Positions 57,733-64,000 of a stretch of DNA of 64,000 nucleotides are shown one piece after another. The notes below the pieces were generated by a model, which worked only from the letters and a program-made list of their open reading frames with translations, was not told where the DNA came from and searched no databases. The stretch comes from CAYRFQ01 sp964423615 (GTDB lineage: Bacteria; Planctomycetota; Planctomycetia; Gemmatales; Gemmataceae): contig CAYRFQ010000034.1 of the NCBI GenBank assembly GCA_964423615.1, forward strand, positions 1-64,000, in the 5' to 3' direction. The stretch's first letter is position 1. Every line of letters begins with the position of its first letter. The translations under genes were made by a program, and so were the position numbers.

Positions 57733-59181
57733 ATGAACCTCGTTCAAACCAAGAACAGATGTGCGTGGATCAAACCTGGCATCATCGTGATGCTTCTGTT
57801 GTTTTCGACCTCGGCTTCGTTCGGACAGAGCCGTCCGAGCCAGGAAACCAATGAACCCCCAGCGGTGACTCTGTCCCGGTCGACCATGTCGAGTCAGGAA
57901 ACCAATGAGCCTCCCACCAAGGTTTCGTCACGGCAGACTCGTTCGGGCCAAACAACGAAAGAGCCGGACACCCTGAATTTGTTTGAACAGAGCCGTCCGG
58001 TCCAGAAAACAAAAAAACCTCAAACTCCGGTACTGGCGTGGCAAACTCACTCGAGCCAGAAGCCAGGCAAACCCGCGACGATCACGTTTTCGGATTCGAA
58101 AGTACAACAAGCGTCTGCTTCTTCGTGTGCCAGTTGCGGACACAGAGGCCTGAGCCATGGAGGGGGCTGTGCCTCGTGTGGGAGCTGCGGACATGAGAGC
58201 ACCGGACGTCGTGGATGCAATGGGGTTTGTCCCAGTTCCAGTTGTGGGGATTGTTGTGTTCCCGGCCAGACTCACTGCTGTAGCTTCTGTGAGGAGTCTT
58301 CGAATCCCTGGCAACGACTCTGCTGCGGTCTTTATCACGGCATCTGTTGCCCGGACCCCTGTTACGAACCACGATGGATTCCAGTGGCGAATGCCGCGTT
58401 TTGGGTCGACGATGCTCGTCCAGTGAGCCACATTCGACTCAGGTACAACGGTCTGTTCGACGTCGAACACCCCGACCGGGCTGAATACTATGTGGGCAAT
58501 GACAATGACATCATCAACAACAATGACCAGAAGCTCCGGGCAGTGGCCGACATCAACGAATTTCGGCTGTATAGCGAGACGGCCATTGGACAGACGTTCG
58601 GTATCTTCATTGACCTCCCCTGGCGAGATTATGACCAGGTGCAATCGAACGGTGAGTTCGGGGACACTGGTTTCGGTGACATGATAGTGGGAACCAAATC
58701 GGTTTTACTGGACAGCGAAATCTGGGTGGTGTCTTTTCAATTCTCCACATTCATCCCCACGGGTGCTGGCGATTTCCTTGGGACGAGACACGTGAGCCTG
58801 GAGCCATCTATTCTCACATACACAAAGATGAGTCGTGATTGTTACGTCCAGTTCCAGAGTGCTTTTTGGATTCCCCTCGGCGGTCTCCAAACGGGAAACG
58901 TATGGCACAACCGACTCAGTGTGAACTACGTTCTGTGTCGCATTCTCCCAGACGTGCCTCTGATAGGGACTTTGGAGTTCGTGAACTACAATGTGTTGAC
59001 GGGTGGTTTTGATGACAACGGTGTGACAGGAGACGGCACGGGAGCATACTTTGGGGTGGGTCCTGGTCTTCGGTTGGACGTTTGCGAACGTATCGACGTT
59101 GGTGTCGGATCGATGTTCTCGCTGACGGACGACTTTTTTGAGTCTCAGGGTGTCCGAGTTGATTTCCGTTGGCGCTTTTAG
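57733..59181 (+). CDS. Cys-rich outer-membrane barrel-like protein with five 18-residue repeats
   Basis: A 482-residue exported protein. The signal peptide ends at about residue 31. Residues 33-122 are five tandem 18-residue units (SRPSQETNEPPAVTLSRS; TMSSQETNEPPTKVSSRQ; and three more). Residues about 130-220 hold some twenty Cys in CxxC-type clusters (SSCASCGHRGL; CCSFCEESS; CCGLYHGICCPDPCYEP). The remainder is a barrel-like domain (HIRLRYNGLFDVEHPDRAEY; FGIFIDLPWRDYDQV; FQFSTFIPTGAGDFLG; ending VRVDFRWRF with a terminal Phe, as in outer-membrane barrels). AAGGAG lies 9 bases before ATG 57733. The Cys block could cross-link to other envelope proteins. Confidence 0.78.
   Translation: MNLVQTKNRCAWIKPGIIVMLLLFSTSASFGQSRPSQETNEPPAVTLSRSTMSSQETNEPPTKVSSRQTRSGQTTKEPDTLNLFEQSRPVQKTKKPQTPVLAWQTHSSQKPGKPATITFSDSKVQQASASSCASCGHRGLSHGGGCASCGSCGHESTGRRGCNGVCPSSSCGDCCVPGQTHCCSFCEESSNPWQRLCCGLYHGICCPDPCYEPRWIPVANAAFWVDDARPVSHIRLRYNGLFDVEHPDRAEYYVGNDNDIINNNDQKLRAVADINEFRLYSETAIGQTFGIFIDLPWRDYDQVQSNGEFGDTGFGDMIVGTKSVLLDSEIWVVSFQFSTFIPTGAGDFLGTRHVSLEPSILTYTKMSRDCYVQFQSAFWIPLGGLQTGNVWHNRLSVNYVLCRILPDVPLIGTLEFVNYNVLTGGFDDNGVTGDGTGAYFGVGPGLRLDVCERIDVGVGSMFSLTDDFFESQGVRVDFRWRF
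57829..58098 (+). repeat. Five 54-bp tandem repeats (18 residues each)
   Basis: Units encode x-R-x-x-Q-x-T-x-E/K-P-x-x-x-x-x-x-R/x-x in register, with the first two nearly identical (SQETNEPP) and later ones diverged. They form a spacer between the signal peptide and the Cys-rich block. Confidence 0.85.
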
Positions 59182-59320
59182 GTCGAGGAGGTTTCGCCCT
59201 CCGCAGGAGCATGGCTGACCAAGTCACTGCTGGGCTCTATGTGTTGCAATCGAAGAATTGGCGTGGTTGCGGTGACGACCTGGTGTCGGGTCTTAGGTTA
59301 CTCGGAAAGATGAGTGGATA

Positions 59321-59342
59321 TCCGTGGACTCACGCCCACGGA
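59321..59342. terminator. Hairpin between convergent surface-protein genes
   Basis: TCCGTGG/CCACGGA stem with an 8-nt loop (ACTCACGC). It is in the same class as the CCGTGGGT/ACCCACGG hairpin inside the MITE copies and may be a stray unit of it. The rest of 59182-59489 shows no gene. Confidence 0.5.
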
Positions 59343-59489
59343 GTAATTGAGGGGCTCTGATGATTCCCGAGTTGTGACATCCGAAGCTCTCGTTCCCCGA
59401 GCACGAGATGGATTACAAAGAGAAGAGGTGACGAGGAAGCCCGCTCGTCCCATGCTACCTGGCGACTACTCCCCGAGCAGACCTGGGAG

Positions 59490-62400
59490 CTAGTCGACCG
59501 TCAGCAGGAATCGCTTCTCAGTGACCCCTGTACGATCACTGACTTGTATGGTGACTTCGAAAGTCCCATGCTGAATGGATGGCAGAGTCAAGGTAAGAGT
59601 GTCCGAGAAAACGGACCATCCAAAGTCTTCGATCTGTGCTTCGCTTGCCTTGTGGAGCAAGGTTGGATCATCCCAGACTTGGGAACCAAGAGATGCAATG
59701 GGAGTACCGACGATTGCCTGGCCGTCGGAATGATACAAATCACCGTTCTTTGTGAGAACGTACCATCGATTTTCGGTGTAGCTCCGTATCCACTTTTCGT
59801 CGAACCCAAGGTAGTTTTCGTGGTAACTCCCGCCCAGCATCCCAAACTGTTTTTCCCGGTCGAGGGCGTAGGTCATGGTGTACTCGGCCAATTTGACATC
59901 GTATGTGAGGGTGTCGTTGTCGGCGTCGGCTGTCTCGAGAGTCATCTGGTAGGGGAAATCGTCTTGGGAGAGGGTTAACTCGGAGAATCCAAGATCGACC
60001 TCGGGAGCCTGGTTCGTCGTGGTCACCAGAAAACTACGAGTCGTGCTAGTCGAACCGTCCGTGGCGGTGACTTCAACGCGGAAGGTCCCCAGGAAATATT
60101 GTGGAATGTCCAACACGAGTTGGCCCTGAGCTACGGCTGTCTTGACGGGCGGATTGGCCGGAGGGATGGCTTCGTGGAGCAACGTTGGGTTGGACCAAAC
60201 TTCAGGACCAAACGAGGCGACCTTCTCTTCGAGTTCGGTCCCAGTCACAGGATGAAAATCTCCGTTCTCGAGAAGAACATACCATCGATCCTCAACGTCA
60301 CTGCGAAGCCATTTCTCATTGTCGCCGAGATAGTTGGTGTAGTAGGACCCTTCGAACTGATAGAGTCCAAGACGTTCATTCCAGTCAGATAATTCGTCCC
60401 ATCCTTTCACCACTGTTTCATAACTCACGGCCTCTCGATCAGCATCCGATGCAGCGAGGTCCAAAATCAACTCTCCAACGTTGTGAGAAACGACCTGGTC
60501 TTCTGGGAACTCGTCGAAAACGGGAGCTGAGTTCGTCGTCGTCACGAGAAACGTTTGACTTTCGGACACGGGACCATCACTGACCGTGGCCGTAATCTTG
60601 TAGGTGCCCGATTTTCCCGCCTGGGGAGTGAAGGTGAGTAGGTTGCCCGAGATATCGACACTGACGTCGTGCGAGGCCGGAGGCAAAGCGGCGTGGAGCA
60701 ACGAGGGGTCCGCCCAGGTCTCGGTTCCGACGTTGGCCAGCCTCTTTCCGAAGGAATTGTTGGGGTAAGCATGAAGGTCACCATTCGGGAAGAGGACATA
60801 CCACCCTTCATCCTTGTCGCTCCAGAGCCATTTCTCGTTCCATCCGGTGGCGTTGAAATGGTAGCTGCCAGAAACGCGGAACTGCTTGTCTTTGTTGAGT
60901 TCGTGGAGCAAGCTGTAGCTCTCGACCTGTGCCGAATATGTGCGAGGATTATCGGAGCCGCCGGTCGCGTTCAATTCGATCGACAAGGGGACGTTGTGAC
61001 TCGTTGTTTGGTCGGCGATGCTTTCCAAGGAAAGTGGCCTTGCTTCGTCGAGCGTGAACAGGAGTGTCCCTTTGAAGAGGAGTTCGGGCTCTTTGTATAC
61101 CGCCGAATAGGTCTTGCTGATCTGAGTTCCCAAGGAACCGGAGATGCCATCCCATCGGAAAATCCTTCCGTCTGGGGTCATCGAGACCCACGCCCCGTCT
61201 TTGTCGAGGAACCACTTTTCTTCGAAGCCGTAGCCATTCTGGTAGAAAGAACTGGCCCCCCGAAAACCATACTCGTTGGCGAGTTGCGTCAAGGAATCGT
61301 CAACACCGAAGGGACCGAATCGGGGTTCCGTTTCGGTGCTTCCTCCTGTCAACGAGAGCCCCAAGACCCCCGCGAGCTGAGGAAGGCTTTGTGGCGAGAG
61401 GGACATTCCTTTGCCCTCCCCGACCTCATCGCTTGGGGGCATGACGTCTCTCAGGAAGAGGACTTCGTTGACGTTTTGGAACGTTTGGAAGATCTCGGTT
61501 ACGTCTTCGGCAGGCAAGACTCCCCCGTTCTCGCGAGCTTGTTCGACCAAGGCTTCAAGGGTTGCGGCGATCGGGGTGACGCTTTGTACGTTTGTCGCCA
61601 TCAAGTCAATGAGAATACTTGGGAAGACACTGAGCTCTTGAGTTCCTGTGACCAAAGCAATCGTGTCTTGATCGACGCCACCGAACCGCAGTGTAAGGTT
61701 CGTTCGAGTGACTCCGACACTGTCGTCTCCGTTGGTTCCCTTGACATCGATCGTCTCGGCATTTTTGATGGTCGAACTGACGGTGTTACCCAGGATGGTT
61801 GGGGCGTTGAGGACGACCAACAGCGTGTCCACCAAATCGATCCCTTGGCCTTTATTCATTGTTGATAAGAAACCACTGTCAAGAGTGACTGTAGTATCCC
61901 CCTTTGGGAAGGGCATCACGCTCGTGACCTCGAGTCCGTCGTCGCGATTACTGGTGGTGGTGACTGCGCCGAGTTTGAGAAGTCCTTCGGCATTCACAAT
62001 GTTGATTCCGTCTGTGTTGTCCTCGAAGGAACTGTTGTGAATGGTGACAGGACCAGCTTCATTCACATACAGCCCATGCCGTTGGTTGCTCGCCGCAGTC
62101 ACTCCTTCCGCAAAAACCGGGCCCACGTTGTTTAATCCGATGCCGTCGTTATCGTTGTTGTTTGCTGAGGTAGCTTCCAGGGTAATCGTCGATGCGCCAG
62201 TGATGTTGAGCCCGTCCACGTTGCTTTCGAAGGAACTGTTGTTGACCGTGACAGGACCAGCTCCATTCACGAACACTCCATGCAGAACATTGTCAGTCGC
62301 AGTGACGCCTTCCAAAACGACTGGTCCAACGTTCTCCAATGCGATTCCGCTGTTGTCGTTGTTGTTTGCTGTGGTGTTCTGAATGACGACCATTGTTGCT

Positions 62401-64000
62401 CCATCGGCATTTTCGATTCTCACCCCATCGACCACGTGTCCGGTGACCATGTCCAAGGAAATGGTGGGATCGCCAATGGTGACGTTACCACCAATGTCGC
62501 CGACGACAATTCCGTTTTGCTGGGTCATGGTGTCGGCTCCCATAGTGCCCCGGATGGTCGTCCCCTCGACGAGGAGATCGTTGCCAATCATGGTCACATG
62601 GAAGCCATCTCCGACGGCATCGTTGTCATCGCCGGTGTCATTGTTTTCGAGTGTGGTCCCGGAGAGCGTCACGTTGACGCCAACAGTTCCCAGAACGATT
62701 CCACCGTTGGTGTTCTCACTGTAGGTGCCGTTGATGTCGGTAAAGGAGCCGCCGATTGTGTCGATCGTGACGCCGATATTGTCGTGACCCGTGACGAAGA
62801 GTGAGCCTCCTGTGACCTCGCCAAAGACAACGTCCAGCCCGACGCTGTCGACGGTGACTCCGTTCACCTGAGAGTGGTTCGTATTCGTTCCGTCGGTGTC
62901 AAGAATCAGTGCGTCTCGAATCACGAGATTGCCATCGATGGCGGAACTGTTCGGGTCGTCGATTCCGTCGGTGGCCTGGAAGCCGTTACCAATGGCGTCT
63001 CCGTCGGCGTTGTTGTCGAGCAGTACTGTTCGATTCAACGTCACATCAAGAGTGATGTCGACCAGAACGACTCCGCCATCGGTGTTGTCGGAGTAAAAGC
63101 CGTCGGTATCCGAGAAGAATCCTCCCACGCCATCCACGAACACACCTTGTTGTTGTGTCTGGGTGTCCGTGAGGTCTGAGTCAGAACTGGTGACTGCTTG
63201 GAGGGTCACGTTGCCCCCCACGGCCACGAGATCCAAGTCGTCGGTTCCGTCGGTGGCCTGGAAGCCGGCTCCGACGTTGTCGCCATCGGTGTCGTTATTC
63301 TCGAGCCTCGTTCCGGTCAACAAGACGTCGGTCGTGATGTCCTCAACGACGATACCTCCATCGGCGTTTCTGGTGTAGATGCCGCCCGAATCGTTGAAGA
63401 AGCCTCCGACACCATTGATGAAGACGCCTCGTATCTGGTTCATGGTCATTCCGTTGGCACTATTCGTATCGCGAGAAATCACAGAATTGAGTTGGACGTT
63501 CCCTCCAATGGCCAGGAGGTCTGAATCGTCGGTTCCGTCGGTGGCCTGGAATCCGTCTCCAAAATCGTCGTTGTTGGCGTTATTGTTTTGGAGGATCGTT
63601 TCACTCAAGGTGACGTCACCCGAGATGTCTTGAAGGACGATGCCTCCATCAGCGTTATTGAAGTAGTTGCCGAAGGTGTCGGTAAAATGGCCTCCAACTC
63701 CGGTGACGAACACACCTCGTATCTGGTTCATGGTCATTCCGCTAGCAGTACTCGTGTCCTGGGAAATGACGTTGTTGAATTCCAGACTTCCTCCAATGGC
63801 CAGAAAATCCGGGTCGTCGGTTCCGTCGGTAGCCTGGAAGCCGTCTCCAATGCTGTCGTCGTTGGCGTTGTTGTTTTGGAGGATCGTTCCGTCGAGGATG
63901 ACGTCGTTGGCAATGTCCTGGAGAATAAGGCCTCCGTCGTCGTTCTCAGCGTAGATGCCATTTTTATCCTGGAAGGAGTCGATGTTTCGCACTTCAAGTC
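59490..64000 (-). CDS. Giant beta-helix surface protein with four C-terminal EKW modules (5'-partial)
   Basis: An open frame of over 1500 codons that continues past the window edge, so its start is missing. Residues (window numbering) 1-390 are four ~95-residue repeats with GVFVTGVGGHFTD, NADGGIVLQDISGDVTL, QNNNANNDDFGDGFQATDGT; then shorter parallel-beta-helix coils (NNNDNDGIGLNNVGPVFAEG; HNSSFEDNTDGINIVNAEG). From about 900 on come four EKW modules (for example YLGFDEKWIRSYTENRWYVL, LTKNGDLYHSDG, VWDDPTLLHKA) alternating with cadherin/Ig-like domains that carry TNxAPxxD motifs (SAPVFDEFPEDQVVSHN; FLVTTTNQAPEVDLGFSELT). It is acidic and Asn/Asp-rich, as in calcium-binding surface adhesins. 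It ends KRFLLTVD with no obvious anchor. Confidence 0.88.
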   Translation of the reverse strand, partial: LEVRNIDSFQDKNGIYAENDDGGLILQDIANDVILDGTILQNNNANDDSIGDGFQATDGTDDPDFLAIGGSLEFNNVISQDTSTASGMTMNQIRGVFVTGVGGHFTDTFGNYFNNADGGIVLQDISGDVTLSETILQNNNANNDDFGDGFQATDGTDDSDLLAIGGNVQLNSVISRDTNSANGMTMNQIRGVFINGVGGFFNDSGGIYTRNADGGIVVEDITTDVLLTGTRLENNDTDGDNVGAGFQATDGTDDLDLVAVGGNVTLQAVTSSDSDLTDTQTQQQGVFVDGVGGFFSDTDGFYSDNTDGGVVLVDITLDVTLNRTVLLDNNADGDAIGNGFQATDGIDDPNSSAIDGNLVIRDALILDTDGTNTNHSQVNGVTVDSVGLDVVFGEVTGGSLFVTGHDNIGVTIDTIGGSFTDINGTYSENTNGGIVLGTVGVNVTLSGTTLENNDTGDDNDAVGDGFHVTMIGNDLLVEGTTIRGTMGADTMTQQNGIVVGDIGGNVTIGDPTISLDMVTGHVVDGVRIENADGATMVVIQNTTANNNDNSGIALENVGPVVLEGVTATDNVLHGVFVNGAGPVTVNNSSFESNVDGLNITGASTITLEATSANNNDNDGIGLNNVGPVFAEGVTAASNQRHGLYVNEAGPVTIHNSSFEDNTDGINIVNAEGLLKLGAVTTTSNRDDGLEVTSVMPFPKGDTTVTLDSGFLSTMNKGQGIDLVDTLLVVLNAPTILGNTVSSTIKNAETIDVKGTNGDDSVGVTRTNLTLRFGGVDQDTIALVTGTQELSVFPSILIDLMATNVQSVTPIAATLEALVEQARENGGVLPAEDVTEIFQTFQNVNEVLFLRDVMPPSDEVGEGKGMSLSPQSLPQLAGVLGLSLTGGSTETEPRFGPFGVDDSLTQLANEYGFRGASSFYQNGYGFEEKWFLDKDGAWVSMTPDGRIFRWDGISGSLGTQISKTYSAVYKEPELLFKGTLLFTLDEARPLSLESIADQTTSHNVPLSIELNATGGSDNPRTYSAQVESYSLLHELNKDKQFRVSGSYHFNATGWNEKWLWSDKDEGWYVLFPNGDLHAYPNNSFGKRLANVGTETWADPSLLHAALPPASHDVSVDISGNLLTFTPQAGKSGTYKITATVSDGPVSESQTFLVTTTNSAPVFDEFPEDQVVSHNVGELILDLAASDADREAVSYETVVKGWDELSDWNERLGLYQFEGSYYTNYLGDNEKWLRSDVEDRWYVLLENGDFHPVTGTELEEKVASFGPEVWSNPTLLHEAIPPANPPVKTAVAQGQLVLDIPQYFLGTFRVEVTATDGSTSTTRSFLVTTTNQAPEVDLGFSELTLSQDDFPYQMTLETADADNDTLTYDVKLAEYTMTYALDREKQFGMLGGSYHENYLGFDEKWIRSYTENRWYVLTKNGDLYHSDGQAIVGTPIASLGSQVWDDPTLLHKASEAQIEDFGWSVFSDTLTLTLPSIQHGTFEVTIQVSDRTGVTEKRFLLTVD
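62956..63842 (-). repeat. 282-288-bp tandem repeats within the beta-helix gene
   Basis: The block TCGTCGGTTCCGTCGGTGGC recurs at 62956 (one change), 63238, 63526 and 63814: spacings 282, 288 and 288 bp, all multiples of three. Each unit encodes one ~95-residue beta-helix segment. The array probably extends past the window end. Confidence 0.88.

Noticed and set aside
60669..61865. 398-codon open frame antisense to the beta-helix gene
   Set aside because: It lies opposite a clearly homologous coding region; its translation has no recognisable motif and no ribosome site. GC-rich third positions keep the antisense frame open.

Overview
The window reads as chromosomal DNA of a planctomycete, most likely from the Gemmata/Zavarzinella side of the phylum. 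The evidence is a set of families typical of that group: a DUF1559 prepilin-like protein, a PVC-type CxxCH haem protein fused to a propeller and HEAT repeats, paralogous short proteins ending in LPILADALEEAGC...HVRGCWVVDL, a planctomycete-type ECF sigma-factor remnant, secreted proteins with a basic N-terminus followed by an LExR-xxPA-like motif, and proline- or cysteine-rich outer-membrane proteins. This placement rests on family recognition only. Gene density is moderate. Many intergenic gaps of 0.3-1.4 kb hold hairpins, gene remnants and repeat elements. No tRNA, rRNA or CRISPR array was seen.

Layout. 0-6.2 kb: E1-alpha of a 2-oxoacid dehydrogenase, cobL (precorrin-6Y methyltransferase), an exported rhodanese and a membrane-anchored patatin. 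6.9-12.8 kb: two paralogous lineage-specific genes, an 8-TM membrane protein, then the compact operon obg-coaX-mnmE-like, convergent with rpmB (bL28). 13.1-25.9 kb: secreted and envelope proteins, a large PVC haem protein, several decayed genes (sigma factor, an orphan reading frame, a frameshifted surface protein), a PQQ-type propeller protein and an ABC1/UbiB-like kinase. 26.1-30.2 kb: a polyhydroxyalkanoate (PHA) locus, with phaC and a phaE-like subunit diverging from a phasin and a phasin-like/SDR reductase fusion. 31.2-41.2 kb: acyl-CoA synthetase (NDP-forming type), a DUF1559/lipoprotein pair, small secreted proteins, an alpha/beta hydrolase and a two-part methyltransferase. 41.4-50.9 kb: a VgrG / TPR protein / PAAR-RHS toxin island with a decayed partial duplication and a broken immunity-like gene. 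51.5-64 kb: secreted and outer-membrane proteins rich in low-complexity repeats, ending in a giant beta-helix surface protein that runs off the window.

The most interesting points are: (1) a reductase whose N-terminus copies the adjacent phasin, which would tether PHA precursor synthesis to granules; (2) an apparently uncatalogued ~75-residue EKW/WY/G-LY/DP-LL module found eight times in two large surface proteins; (3) a ~290-365 bp palindromic MITE-like element with TA-starting inverted termini, whose two full copies each provide the stop codon of the gene they abut; (4) obg and coaX lying in one reading frame, separated by a single TGA inside a 48-bp tandem duplication; (5) the toxin island and its fossil duplicate. 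Functions are assigned from protein sequence reading alone. No database search was possible.
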